Shown piece after piece: positions 1-10,351 of a stretch of DNA of 64,000 bases. The DNA is taken from contig CAISLN010000119.1 in the NCBI GenBank assembly GCA_903886275.1, positions 62,001-126,000 on the forward strand. Direction: 5' to 3'. The position numbers were made by a program, and so were the translations under genes. The notes below the pieces were generated by a model. It saw only the letters and a list, made by a program, of their open reading frames with translations. It was not told the origin of the DNA and did no database searches. Origin of the DNA: an uncultured beta proteobacterium (GTDB lineage Bacteria > Pseudomonadota > Gammaproteobacteria > Burkholderiales > Burkholderiaceae_C). Within the stretch, counting starts at the first letter, position 1; each line of letters starts with the position of its first letter.

Positions 1-182
1 TTGGCAAACTCGCGCACCAAGTAGCTGCCCGGAATCCAGACCGGCAGTTGCAGCATTTGCCCGGCCTGCGGTTCGTCGATGGTTAGCGTCACGCAAAACA
101 GGTGAGCCTGCAGGTCGGCCAGTTCGACCCGGTAGTGAATCGCCGGCCGGGCTGACTTGGGCGCGGCCTTGCTGGCGTTCAT
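1..182 (-). CDS. M61-family (glycyl) aminopeptidase, N-terminal part only
   Basis: The gene runs off the left edge; only about 60 N-terminal residues are visible. After a short basic/Ala leader the protein reads IHYRVELADLQAHLF, then LPVWIPGSYLVREFAK. The phrase PVWIPGSYLVREFA is characteristic of the beta-rich N-domain of M61 peptidases (PDZ-containing glycyl aminopeptidases); the HEXXH zinc site would lie outside the window. Its ATG overlaps the dsbC stop as ATGA, so the two genes are probably translationally coupled, with dsbC upstream. No signal peptide is obvious. Family call is from the N-terminal motif alone. Confidence 0.75.
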   Translation of the reverse strand, partial: MNASKAAPKSARPAIHYRVELADLQAHLFCVTLTIDEPQAGQMLQLPVWIPGSYLVREFA

Positions 183-907
183 GACTTGGCGTCGGCCAGG
201 CGCTTTTCGATTTGCTTGGCGTCAATGGCGCCCGGCACGCGTGTGCCATCGACAAAGATCAGGGTGGGTGTGCCGTTGATCTTGTGCTTGCGACCGAGTT
301 CGACATTGCGCTTGAGGGCGTCGGTATCGCACATTTGCACCGAGCTGGGGACCGCCTGATCACGCACCATCCAGTCCAGCCAGACCTGTGCCCGGTCCTT
401 GGCGCACCAGATGGCCTTGGACTTCTCGGCCGAATCCGCTCCCAAGATCGGGTAGAGGAACATGTAGACGGTAACGTTGTTGATGGTTTGCAGGTCGTGC
501 TCAAAGCGTTTGCAGTAGCCGCAGTTGGGGTCTTCGAATACGGCCACCTTGCGCTCGCCGTTGCCGCGCACGATGGTGAAGGCATCCTTGAAGGGCAGGC
601 TGTCGAACTTGACGGCGCTGAGCTTGTCCACCCGCTCTTCGGTCAGGTTGCGCTTTTGTTTGGTGTCGTAGACGTTGCCCACCACCAGGTAGTCGCCCTG
701 GGCATCGGTGTAATAGATCTCGGTGCCGTTGATGCGCAACTCGTACAGGCCGGGAATGGGGGCCTTGTTGACCTCGTTGATGGTCTTGAGTTCCGGGTAG
801 CGCTGCGCAATATTTTTGCGGATCACGGCTTCCTGGGCCAGGCTGGCCAGCGACAGGGTGAAGGCGGCCAGTGCCAAACTAAGGCGGCGTGTTTGCTTGA
901 AGTTCAT
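179..907 (-). CDS. dsbC: Periplasmic thiol:disulfide interchange protein DsbC
   Basis: 242 aa, normal for DsbC/DsbG. A signal peptide occupies about residues 1-24 (RR, hydrophobic core, SLA-Q cleavage site). An N-terminal dimerisation domain (about 25-85) is followed by a thioredoxin fold with the active site CGYC at 129-132, the cis-proline loop NGTPT at 211-215, and a second Cys pair (C168, C193) matching the structural disulfide of DsbC. It isomerises wrong disulfides in periplasmic proteins and is kept reduced by DsbD. It lies upstream of and overlaps the M61 peptidase gene by 4 nt; the UbiH-family gene lies 29 bp upstream in the same direction. Confidence 0.93.
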   Translation of the reverse strand: MNFKQTRRLSLALAAFTLSLASLAQEAVIRKNIAQRYPELKTINEVNKAPIPGLYELRINGTEIYYTDAQGDYLVVGNVYDTKQKRNLTEERVDKLSAVKFDSLPFKDAFTIVRGNGERKVAVFEDPNCGYCKRFEHDLQTINNVTVYMFLYPILGADSAEKSKAIWCAKDRAQVWLDWMVRDQAVPSSVQMCDTDALKRNVELGRKHKINGTPTLIFVDGTRVPGAIDAKQIEKRLADAKS

Positions 908-936
908 GGTGCTTCTTTCTCGTTATAAATAGGGGT

Positions 937-2085
937 TCAGGTCTTGGCCGCTGCATGCAGGCGCCCGCCCATGGCACGGGCTGCGACCCAATGCTTGAAC
1001 GGGCCGCTGTTTTCAAAGCCGCGCATGCCGACGCTGCGCAGGGTTTGCCAGGCCGGGTGTTGGTTCTGGAAAATTTGTTGTAGCGCGTCACCCGAGCCGC
1101 CCACCAGGGCAAAGTCGGCCTTGCGCGCACGCTCATAGGCACGCAGCAGTTTGGGGTCGCCCACGCTGCGCCAGTAAGCGCGGTGGTCCAGGATGTTTAC
1201 CAACTCTGCCACGTCACCCAGGCCCAGGTTCAGGCCCTGTCCGGCCAGTGGGTGCACATTGTGTGCCGCGTCGCCGGCCAGCAGCCAGCTCGCACCCTGT
1301 GCGGTGCCGACCCAGCGCCTGGCCTGCGCCGCCTGCAGCGCCCAGACCTTGCGCTCGCTGCTTAGCGTGCAGTCGCCCATGGCGCCTTGGCTGGCAGCGC
1401 GCAATTGCTGGCAAAACTCGGCGGGCAATGCGTCTTGCAGTTCCTGTGCACGTTCCGGGCGGAGTGACCAGACCAGTGCACAGAGCCGGCCCTTGGGGCC
1501 GTCCAGCGGCAGCAGGGCCAGGATGTCGCCCTGGTCGAACCATTGGCGTGCCACCTGTCCATGGGGCAGGGCACATTCCACACGGGCGGCCAGCGCCCAT
1601 TGGTGGTAGGGCTTGACGTCAAACTCGACGCCGAACTCGGCGCGCGTCTTGCTGGCGCGGCCTTCGCAGACCACGGTCAATTCGGCCGGAACCGGATGCG
1701 TCACCATTTCAATCAGGGGTTGAAAGCGCACCGCTTCCTTGAGCAGGTTTTCCAGCACCGGCACATCCACAATCCAGTTCAGCGCCGCAGCGCCTTGGGT
1801 TTGCGCTTCAAAGACCACCGGTTCGCCGCCGTCGCCCTGCACCTGCATGCGGGTGACCGGCGTGGCGTGGGTTTCATCGGGCCAGCAGCGAATCGCCTCC
1901 AGCAGAGTGCGCGAGGCCGGGCTGAGCGCATAGGCCCGCACGTCTGAGTGCGCAGCATCGGTGGGAGCCTCGTGGGCCAGCAGGGCCACGCGCAGGCGCT
2001 TGGCGGCCAGGTGCAGGGCCAGGGTGCGCCCCACAATGCCCGCGCCGCGTATACAAATGTCAAAGGTTTTTGCCATGGGGGCCAT
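937..2085 (-). CDS. UbiH/UbiF/COQ6-family FAD-dependent monooxygenase
   Basis: 382 aa. The N-terminus carries an FAD-binding Rossmann motif GAGIVGRTLA (about 14-23). The C-terminal half has the diagnostic GDAAHNVHPLAGQGLN motif of the aromatic hydroxylase family that contacts FAD phosphate and ribityl groups. These enzymes hydroxylate the ubiquinone ring; which ring position cannot be decided here. Two in-frame ATGs exist (2085 and 2076); the first gives MAPMAKTF, the second MAKTF, and no strong ribosome binding site separates them. It lies in the same direction as dsbC, with 29 bp between, and could be co-transcribed. Confidence 0.87.
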   Translation of the reverse strand: MAPMAKTFDICIRGAGIVGRTLALHLAAKRLRVALLAHEAPTDAAHSDVRAYALSPASRTLLEAIRCWPDETHATPVTRMQVQGDGGEPVVFEAQTQGAAALNWIVDVPVLENLLKEAVRFQPLIEMVTHPVPAELTVVCEGRASKTRAEFGVEFDVKPYHQWALAARVECALPHGQVARQWFDQGDILALLPLDGPKGRLCALVWSLRPERAQELQDALPAEFCQQLRAASQGAMGDCTLSSERKVWALQAAQARRWVGTAQGASWLLAGDAAHNVHPLAGQGLNLGLGDVAELVNILDHRAYWRSVGDPKLLRAYERARKADFALVGGSGDALQQIFQNQHPAWQTLRSVGMRGFENSGPFKHWVAARAMGGRLHAAAKT

Positions 2086-2109
2086 TGTAGGAGCCCGGGC
2101 GGCGCATCC

Positions 2110-3486
2110 CTATTCCACAGCGCCAAGCGCCGCGCTGGCCCACACCAGAGCCTGGTTGGCGGCTACGCCAAACCGGGCATCATCCAGGCCGCAGCGCTGT
2201 AGTGCCCCGGCCCAAGTCGCCGGGTCCGTCGGCGTATCGGCTTCGCCCAATGACACCAAGTGCAGCGCGTCCCGCAATGCGCCGGGCTGGCCCAGCAGGG
2301 CCTGGCTCACCGGCTCGGGCAGGGCGGCCTGCTCCAGCAGTTCGGCCATGGGCAGCTGCAGCGCAAGGTCTAGCAGGGAGAACAGACCGGTGAGAAACAG
2401 CAGGTCATGCAAGGCGGGAATAGCACCCTGGCCGGCCAGCAGCTCCAGCGTGCGCCCGCGCGTCAGGGCGCGTTCGGACAGACTGCGCTCCCAGTAGCTG
2501 GGGTTGTTGAAGTCGAAAAGCAGCAGCGACATCCAGCGGTAGAACTTCTCGCGCCCTATCAGTGCGAGCGCCTCGCTCAGGCTTTCCACCCGGACCTGTA
2601 GACCCATGGCGGATGAATTGAGGTAGCGCAGCAGCTTGAAGCTCAGGGTCGGCTCGCTTCTGAGCTGCCCGGCAATGGCGGCAAAACTTTCATCCGCGCG
2701 CACCATGTTGAGTATGGGCAGCACCACCATGCGGTTGATGCCGCCGCGCTCGGGTGTCTTCAGACTTCTAGGGTTATTGACAAAGGGGCCTTGAAAAAAG
2801 TCAAAGCCACATTTTTTTGAAAACAAAAACTCATCGTGGCTTCGCAGATTGCGTGCCAGCAGGAGCGGGCGGCGCCGGTGCGCACTGCGCTGGGTGCGCA
2901 GGCGTGCCACCATCTCGCGCAGCTCCAGTCCATCAAAGCCTGCCACGTCCACTTGGATAAAGTCAGCCCGCGCCAGCAGGGGACTGGCCATTGCGTGCGC
3001 AGAAGGAATATGCAGTCCGATGAAAAAGCCCTTGGCCACCAGGGCTGCGGCACGCGCACCCAGGGTCTCCCAGTCGGCTTGCGGCTGCGCCACATCCAGC
3101 ATCAGCACCGTGTTCTGCGCTGGCAGTCCACTCAGCAGGGGGTCCTGCAGCGAATCCACCGCCAGTTGCACAAGGGCCAGACGCTGCCCCAGCAGTGGGG
3201 CCCCGTCAGTGCCTGACAGACGGGTGAGCAGGGCGGCATCGTAGGCGCGTCTGGCCTTGCTGCTGCGCTGCTTGAGCCGTTCCTGCAAGCCGGAAAAAAG
3301 AGAGAACTCGTAACCGGCAATGCGCTCGGCACGGTCGATCAGGCTTTCCCTGCGCACAAAGTCCTGCAGCGCCGGGGCGCCTGGTAAGGGCCGCTGCACC
3401 GGCGTGGCAGCGGGTACAGCGGCCGGTGGCTCGGCTGTGAACGGTTTTTCTACAGCGCTCCATAGACGCCGTAACAGATCCAACAT
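2110..3486 (-). CDS. EAL-HDOD domain signalling protein (YuxH-like), EAL part degenerate
   Basis: 458 aa. After a Pro/Ala-rich linker (about 15-45), residues about 50-245 resemble an EAL domain (RAERIAGYEFSLFSG, then DFIQVDVAGFDGLEL) but the EAL signature and metal-binding acidic residues are not preserved, so phosphodiesterase activity is unlikely. Residues about 255-440 form an HDOD domain (LSFKLLRYLNSSAMGL followed by SLSEALALIG). This combination is the YuxH/CdgJ class linked to c-di-GMP-dependent motility control in several proteobacteria. Only 24 bp separate its stop from the start of the UbiH-family gene. The role is inferred from domain class. Confidence 0.85.
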   Translation of the reverse strand: MLDLLRRLWSAVEKPFTAEPPAAVPAATPVQRPLPGAPALQDFVRRESLIDRAERIAGYEFSLFSGLQERLKQRSSKARRAYDAALLTRLSGTDGAPLLGQRLALVQLAVDSLQDPLLSGLPAQNTVLMLDVAQPQADWETLGARAAALVAKGFFIGLHIPSAHAMASPLLARADFIQVDVAGFDGLELREMVARLRTQRSAHRRRPLLLARNLRSHDEFLFSKKCGFDFFQGPFVNNPRSLKTPERGGINRMVVLPILNMVRADESFAAIAGQLRSEPTLSFKLLRYLNSSAMGLQVRVESLSEALALIGREKFYRWMSLLLFDFNNPSYWERSLSERALTRGRTLELLAGQGAIPALHDLLFLTGLFSLLDLALQLPMAELLEQAALPEPVSQALLGQPGALRDALHLVSLGEADTPTDPATWAGALQRCGLDDARFGVAANQALVWASAALGAVE

Positions 3487-3574
3487 GGCAACTTCCTATC
3501 ACTCGTTAGCAGCGCATCTTATATATATAAGTTCCATGCACAGGCAAACAGTGTTCCTGTCTGACAGGCTGTCT

Positions 3575-3745
3575 CTACGCGCTATTCATTGCCTGGGACC
3601 ATTGCTCCAGCGGAGCCAACACCGAAGCAATCGACAGGGCCTCTTCCACCACCTGGGTCCAAGGCCCGGACTGGACCTTCACACCGTAGTGGATCAGCGG
3701 CCGCCCTTGAAAATCAGTGCGTTCACAACGGCGGCAGCACCCCAT
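3575..3745 (-). CDS. Small Cys-rich hypothetical protein, 56 aa
   Basis: A short ATG-to-TAG frame between the HDOD gene and a divergent small gene. The protein starts MGCCRRCERTDFQGRPLIHY and ends EQWSQAMNSA. It has three cysteines in the first seven residues (CC-x2-C), a basic stretch, then an amphipathic acidic/hydrophobic C-terminal half. Codon use follows the GC-rich third-position pattern of neighbouring genes, and the translation looks protein-like rather than random. No clear ribosome binding site precedes the ATG. Could be a small metal-binding protein; function unknown. Confidence 0.45.
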   Translation of the reverse strand: MGCCRRCERTDFQGRPLIHYGVKVQSGPWTQVVEEALSIASVLAPLEQWSQAMNSA

Positions 3746-3901
3746 CCGAATGGACTATTGAGCCAGTGGGTCTGGCTGTGGACAATGGCCAACGATCTGG
3801 GATGGGCAAGGGCCGGGCTGTGGGTACAGGGCGATGTTGCATCTGGCTTGTGGGCGAATGGCTGGATCCTGAATAGCGTCGAATTCACGGGAGCACAGGC
3901 A

Positions 3902-4090
3902 ATGATGGTCAAAAGTACCATGGATTTTTTCAAAACCTTGTTGGGCAACGACGATCCTGAGGCGCCCCAGGAGCCGGTTGTTGCGCCCATTGCCGTCGAG
4001 TGCTGTTCCGATTCCGCCTGGCAAGATTTTCAGGAAACGCAGCTTGCGTATGAAGAAAAATTTGCCCAATCCAAACGTGAAAAGACCTGA
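3902..4090 (+). CDS. Small hypothetical protein, 62 aa
   Basis: A double ATG (3902, 3905) follows a GGGAG sequence at good distance. The 62-residue product has a hydrophobic/basic start (MMVKSTMDFFKTLLG), an acidic Pro-rich middle and a charged helical tail (QLAYEEKFAQSKREKT). The reading frame stays open far upstream, but that part is antisense to the HDOD gene and not protein-like, so the short form is chosen. It is divergent from the 56-aa gene on the other strand; the roughly 155 bp between them should contain both promoters. No family recognised. Confidence 0.45.
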   Translation: MMVKSTMDFFKTLLGNDDPEAPQEPVVAPIAVECCSDSAWQDFQETQLAYEEKFAQSKREKT

Positions 4091-4327
4091 TCAAGTCTGC
4101 GGGGCTTGACGCCTGCCGCGCAAGGCGCGCTCCCACCGGGTCCATGCGCTCGCAGTAGCCTCTTGAAGCCGACACGCTCCATGCGCGCTGCTACACGGGA
4201 ACGGGTTACAAATTGCATTCACCAGTGATCAAAAAGGTTCGCAGCGCGCACAGATAATGGTGATGCATGCCAAGCGTTGACATCCCTGCGTTTCACGGCA
4301 AGTGCCACTCTGTATGGGGAAAAGACA

Positions 4328-4819
4328 ATGGTTTCTGAGAGCGAGCAAAGAATCTACGAGCGTTTGACCGAATTGGAAAATGAAGTCGTCACCCTGCGTG
4401 ACGCCTATCTGGTCGTCAACAAGCGCTATGCGCTGGCGCTGCAGTCAATGCAGTTATTGACACGCTCCACACTCGACGCTGCCTTGCGCTCCGCCATGGC
4501 GGCCGAGCGGTCTGCACTGGCCTGCAAAAATGCCTCCCTTGCTGCCACGGTCGCAGCGGCGGTGAATGAAATTGATGCGGCAGAAGCCGCAGCTGACGCT
4601 GCCGCAATGGCAGCCTTGGCAGCGGTAGATGCTGCAGCTGCCGCCGCATCGGCAGCTGCAGCAGCATCGGCTGCATCTGCTGCATTTCAGGCCGAAGAAT
4701 TTGCGGTGCAGGCTGCAAGCGAAGCGGCGGTTGCCACCGCGCGAGCCGCCGCTGCTGCTGCCTCTGCATCCAAATTGGCACTGGATGCGGCTGCCGTCGC
4801 AAGAACCCTGAGAAGGTAG
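4328..4819 (+). CDS. Ala-rich coiled-coil hypothetical protein
   Basis: 163 aa from the ATG at 4328, preceded by a good GGGGAAAAG ribosome binding site; a longer TTG-started form (4277) lacks one. Residues about 1-35 form a charged coiled coil (EQRIYERLTELENEVVTLR). The remainder is extremely rich in Ala, punctuated by Glu, Asp and Ser, predicting one long helix. It ends 14 bp before the hybrid kinase gene and is probably co-transcribed with it, so it may be a partner or scaffold of the kinase. No family recognised. Low sequence complexity makes homology searches unreliable. Confidence 0.7.
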   Translation: MVSESEQRIYERLTELENEVVTLRDAYLVVNKRYALALQSMQLLTRSTLDAALRSAMAAERSALACKNASLAATVAAAVNEIDAAEAAADAAAMAALAAVDAAAAAASAAAAASAASAAFQAEEFAVQAASEAAVATARAAAAAASASKLALDAAAVARTLRR

Positions 4820-4833
4820 CGCACGCAAGAGCC

Positions 4834-6597
4834 ATGGACTCGTGCGGCCCCCTCGACCCTACGAACGCACAGAGCCTTGCCGGAGAGGCCTTGGTCGTGG
4901 ACAAGTTCATCGGGCTCGAAGCTGAAATCGACCAGCTATACGAGCACCTGCCATTCGGTAGCCATGTGCTGGATGCGCAGGGTATCTATTCAAATATCAA
5001 TGCGGTCGAACTGCTCTGGTTGGGTTACAGCCGGCACGAGATTGTTGGCAAGCGAAAGCTGACCGATTTTCTGACGCCCTCGGGCCAGGCGCTGCTTCAC
5101 AAACACCTGACCGCGCCTGGCCTGGGCAACGTAATGGTGGACCTAGAGCTGGAGCTGTTGCACCGCGATGGAACGCGCAGACCCATCGCAATGAGCGCGG
5201 TCGGGTTTGCCGATGCGTCCGGCAGGCTACTTAAACGCCGCGCTGTGATGTTCGACGTGACCGATAGTCGGCAAAATAATATCCGGCTGTTGGATGTCGC
5301 CAACAGAGAGCTGCAATTTCAAAACGAAGAGAAGGGCAAGCGCGCCGCCGAACTGGTGATTGCCAATCAGGAATTGATTTTTCAGAACAACGAAAAGAGC
5401 AAGCGCGCTGCCGAACTGGTGATTGCCAACGATGATGCGCAAACAGCCAAATTGGCCAGTGTGGCAAAGAGCAACTTTCTTGCCACCATGAGCCATGAAA
5501 TCCGCACGCCGCTGGGTGCCATTTCGGGCTTGGCCAAGCTGATACAAAAGGAGCCCTTGTCGCCCACGCAAGCGATCCGGATGCAGAAGCTTGAAATGAC
5601 AGTCATGCATCTGACCGCCACCATCAGCGACATACTGGACATGTCAAAGATTGAAGCGAACAAGCTGGTTCTCGAAGAGGCGCCTGTGCGCATGGACCAG
5701 GTGGTGGCCAATGTTGTCGAAATGCTTTTTCACAGAACACAGGAAAAGGGCTTGCAATTGAGCGTGCAGGTGGACGACATGCCGCTGGGTCTCTCGGGGG
5801 ACGCTACGCGTTTGACGCAGGCACTGTTGAATTTCGCTGGCAACGCCGTCAAATTTACGCACGCCGGCTCCATTGCCATCGCTGCTTCGGTATTGGAGGA
5901 TGGGCTTGTGGACGCGCTGGTAAGGCTGGAGGTGAAGGACACCGGTGTGGGCATACCCGAGTCGGTGATTTCAAGATTGTTTCAACCCTTTGTCCAGGCC
6001 GACAGCAGCACCACGCGCAAATACAGCGGCTCGGGTTTGGGGCTCGCCATCACGAAGCGCCTGGTAGAGGCGATGGGCGGGGAGGTCGGTGTTCGCAGCC
6101 GGTTTGGCATGGGCAGCGAATTTTGGTTTACGGTGAGGTTGCGCAAAGACCTGGTTGCAGAACATGGTGTGCCAATGGCGCCGGTCGAAAGTGCGGACGT
6201 GACCCTGAGCCGCGCCTATGCGGGGCGGCGCATATTGCTGGCCGACGATGATGAGTTCAACCGCGAAATTGGCTGCATCCTGTTGCGGGATGTGGGTCTG
6301 CTGGTTGACCTGGCAGAAGACGGACAAGAGGCCCTTGAGATGGCGTTACGCAGCAGCTATGACCTGATTTTGATGGACGTTCAAATGCCCAAGATGGACG
6401 GGCTAGAGGCCACAAGACGCATCAGGAGTGCCGCCACCGGCAACGCCGTTCCGATAGTCGCCATGACCGCCAATGTCTTTGTGGAGGACAAGATCAGTTG
6501 CATGGATGCCGGCATGAACGCCTTCATCACCAAGCCTGTCGATCCCTCCGACCTGTATCGCACCCTATTGCGTGAATTCAATAGCCGCAGTATTTAA
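4834..6597 (+). CDS. Hybrid sensor histidine kinase/response regulator (PAS-HisKA-HATPase-REC)
   Basis: 587 aa, soluble (no membrane segment). Domains in order: PAS about 33-145 (LDAQGIYSNINAVELLWLGY); a two-copy 21-residue signalling helix at 158-199; HisKA with phospho-accepting His221 in SHEIRTPLGA; HATPase_c with DTGVGIPES and GSGLGLAI; and a C-terminal receiver with the acidic pocket LLADDDEFN, phospho-acceptor LILMDVQMPKMDG and the conserved KP near the end. It probably autophosphorylates and passes the phosphate to its own receiver. No DNA-binding output is adjacent, so an Hpt relay or a remote partner is implied. The upstream Ala-rich gene, 14 bp away, is a likely operon partner. The ligand is unknown. 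Confidence 0.92.
   Translation: MDSCGPLDPTNAQSLAGEALVVDKFIGLEAEIDQLYEHLPFGSHVLDAQGIYSNINAVELLWLGYSRHEIVGKRKLTDFLTPSGQALLHKHLTAPGLGNVMVDLELELLHRDGTRRPIAMSAVGFADASGRLLKRRAVMFDVTDSRQNNIRLLDVANRELQFQNEEKGKRAAELVIANQELIFQNNEKSKRAAELVIANDDAQTAKLASVAKSNFLATMSHEIRTPLGAISGLAKLIQKEPLSPTQAIRMQKLEMTVMHLTATISDILDMSKIEANKLVLEEAPVRMDQVVANVVEMLFHRTQEKGLQLSVQVDDMPLGLSGDATRLTQALLNFAGNAVKFTHAGSIAIAASVLEDGLVDALVRLEVKDTGVGIPESVISRLFQPFVQADSSTTRKYSGSGLGLAITKRLVEAMGGEVGVRSRFGMGSEFWFTVRLRKDLVAEHGVPMAPVESADVTLSRAYAGRRILLADDDEFNREIGCILLRDVGLLVDLAEDGQEALEMALRSSYDLILMDVQMPKMDGLEATRRIRSAATGNAVPIVAMTANVFVEDKISCMDAGMNAFITKPVDPSDLYRTLLREFNSRSI
5305..5430 (+). repeat. Two tandem 63-bp units coding a 21-residue signalling-helix repeat
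   Basis: Two in-frame 63-bp units inside the kinase gene encode near-identical helices, each containing KRAAELVIAN. A 21-residue unit is three heptads, so adding or losing a copy preserves the coiled-coil register between PAS and HisKA. DNA divergence between the copies is modest. Confidence 0.8.
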
Positions 6598-6811
6598 ATA
6601 GCATAGATAGCCATTGGGAGGCGCACACCCCTATGCATAAGCACCGCACCCCGGACTGACCCTGCCGCGCCGCCGGTGTAGCAGCGCGCTGCCTTCCCCC
6701 CCCGTACACCCAATCGCCCAATCCCTCGGCTTGCCCTCCTGGTTTGCCTGCAAAGCAGCCGCATAATTGACAGCGACAAAAGCAACAACGCCACGGTGAG
6801 GAATCCCCCGC

Positions 6812-8368
<1,557 letters not shown>

Positions 8369-8379
<11 letters not shown>

Positions 8380-9673
8380 GTGGCGACAGGTCAACCTCAA
8401 GGAAGTCACCTCAGTGCTTGGTGACGGCCTTCATGGCACGCCTGAATACGACCCACGTGGAGATTATTTCTTTATCAATGGCAACAACCTTAGCAGCGGC
8501 AAGATTGTCTTTACCGACGCAACCAAGCGTGTCTCAGCAACCGAAGCAGCCAAACATCAAAAAAATCTCACCGACAGAACAATACTGGTTTCGATTAATG
8601 GAACTCTAGGTAACGTTGCTTTTTATGCTGGTGAAAAGGTAATCCTTGGCAAGAGTGCTTGTTACTTCAACGTGATTGAAAGTGTTGACAAAAACTTCGT
8701 CCGTTACGTTCTGGATAACGAGGTTTTTCAAGGCTACATACACAATCTCGCCTCGGGATCAACGATCAAGAACGCATCTCTCAAGTTGATGCGCGACTTT
8801 CAATTCAGCTTGCCACCGATCTCTCTACAACGCCGAATTTCTGGGATTCTGGCTGCCTTAGACGACCGCATCACCCTCCTGCGCGAAACCAACGCCACGC
8901 TGGAAGCCATCGCCCAGGCGCTATTCAAATCGTGGTTTGTCGATTTCGACCCGGTGCGCGCCAAAATGGAAGGCGGCATCCCCGTAGGCATGGATGAGGC
9001 CACGGCGGCGCTGTTCCCTGATGGGTTGGAGGAGTCGGAGTTGGGCTTGGTGCCGATGGGGTGGCAGGTTGGCCCTATTGGCGATGCGGTTGAGGCTGTT
9101 GGAGGTGCCACGCCAGACACCAAAAATTCTGCCTACTGGGAACCGGCAACGCACTGCTGGACGACGCCCAAAGACCTATCGGGCATTGCTGCGCCTGTAC
9201 TACTCGACACCGAGCGCAAACTGAGCGATCAAGGCTTGGCAAAGATCGGTTCGGGTGCGCTGCCAGTGGGGACTTTACTGTTGTCGTCACGCGCACCAAT
9301 AGGCTATCTGGCGCTTGCACAAGTTCCGCTGGCTATAAACCAGGGTTACATTGCCATGTTGCCCGGCGGAAAATTGCCGCCCTTGTATTTGCTGTTTTGG
9401 TGTCGTCAGAACATGGATAGCATCAAGGGCCGCGCCAATGGATCAACTTTTATGGAGATTAGCAAGAAGGCATTCCGGCCCATTCCAGCATTGGTTCCGC
9501 CACCCGAAGTCGTGCAGGCGTTTACCACCGTTGCGGGCACTTTGTTTGGCCGACTTATAGAGAATGAAAAGCAAGCCCAAACCCTAGCCGCCTTGCGCGA
9601 CACCCTGCTACCGCGCCTGATCTCGGGGGCTTTGCGGCTGCCGGAAGTCGGAGCTGTGTTGGAGAACGCCTGA
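8369..9673 (+). CDS. hsdS: Type I restriction-modification specificity subunit HsdS
   Basis: 434 aa. ATG at 8369, with a GGGAGG ribosome binding site and an 11-nt overlap with the end of hsdM. Two target-recognition domains (about 1-150 and 230-385) are separated by a conserved central helix (LAALDDRITLLRETNATLE) ending in KSWFVDFDPVRAKMEGG, with a second helical spacer at the C-terminus (TLAALRDTLLPRLISG). Each recognition domain reads one half of a bipartite target. The gene looks intact, so the specificity determinant outlives its methyltransferase partner. Followed directly by the DUF3800 stub, whose start overlaps the hsdS stop. Confidence 0.93.
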
Positions 9674-9828
9674 TGCACATCCTTTTCGTTGATGAATCAG
9701 GCTCGCCGCCGGAAGTGGACAAGACGGCACAACAGCCATTCTTTGTGCTGGGCGGCATCGTCATTCCAGAAGACATTTGGGCAAAGATGGCGGGTGACTT
9801 GGCCCGTCTCAAAGCGATGGTGATGTGA
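9673..9828 (+). pseudogene. DUF3800 protein, N-terminal stub
   Basis: ATG overlaps the hsdS stop (TGATG). The 51-residue product starts MHILFVDESGSP and continues QQPFFVLGGIVIPEDIWAKM, the N-terminal signature of DUF3800 proteins (RNase H-like fold suspected, common in defence islands), which are normally about 200 aa or more. It stops at 9826-9828, immediately before an ankyrin fragment in another frame, so a deletion probably fused two genes. Confidence 0.7.
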
Positions 9829-9838
9829 AGAGAGCGCC

Positions 9839-10351
9839 GTGCTGGATGCCGGTGCCCCGGTCGACGATCTGGACAGTTCCGGTGCTTCGGCACTTCTCTG
9901 CGCATTGCAATACGCGCAAGCCACCGGAAACCGTGATGTACTCGACTTGCTCTTGGTTATCCCTCACCAAGTGGCGACCATCAATGCCATGACGCACAAA
10001 AAGCGCCTCACTCCACTTATGTGCGCCATTGATTTGGGGGCACCAGATGTAGTCCGAGCATTGTTAGATCAGAAGGCCGACAAAAACCAACCCGCGCTCA
10101 CAGACAACCAGACACCACTGTATGACCTGGTCTCACAACTGTTGTTCAAGGTGAATCCGAATAGGGTTTTTGAAAAGTTGGCCCTTGCGCCGCTCACCGA
10201 GCCCGATCTCGTACAACAGGACACCCCTACGGCTGATTTCACCCCAGGAGGCTCCTTGACTCTATGCAGCAGCAATCGAGGCGTTGATAGAGATAGTGCT
10301 TGCCACCGGCATCACGACCTTCTTGCGGCCATGTCCTTCATTGCTGACTGA
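9839..10351 (+). pseudogene. Ankyrin-repeat protein fragment
   Basis: A GTG-started frame of 170 codons. Ankyrin-type units are visible, such as TPLMCAIDLGAPDVVRALLDQKADKN with flanking DDLDSSGASALLCAL and TPLYDLV; the longest such unit falls at about residues 57-82. The 5' side begins abruptly after the DUF3800 stub, and the last 30 residues (from about 10262) overlap the opposite-strand TumA-like gene and are not ankyrin-like. Most likely the middle of a longer ankyrin gene trapped by a deletion. Function cannot be assigned. Confidence 0.5.

Noticed and set aside
3320-3901. Long upstream extension of the 62-aa gene.
   Set aside because: It runs antisense to the HDOD gene start and to the 56-aa gene and is not protein-like; the ATG at 3902 has the ribosome binding site.
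6598-6811. Searched as a left attachment site of the island.
   Set aside because: No tRNA fragment and no match to the 45-bp repeat; only a C-run (about 6698-6706) and ordinary intergenic sequence.
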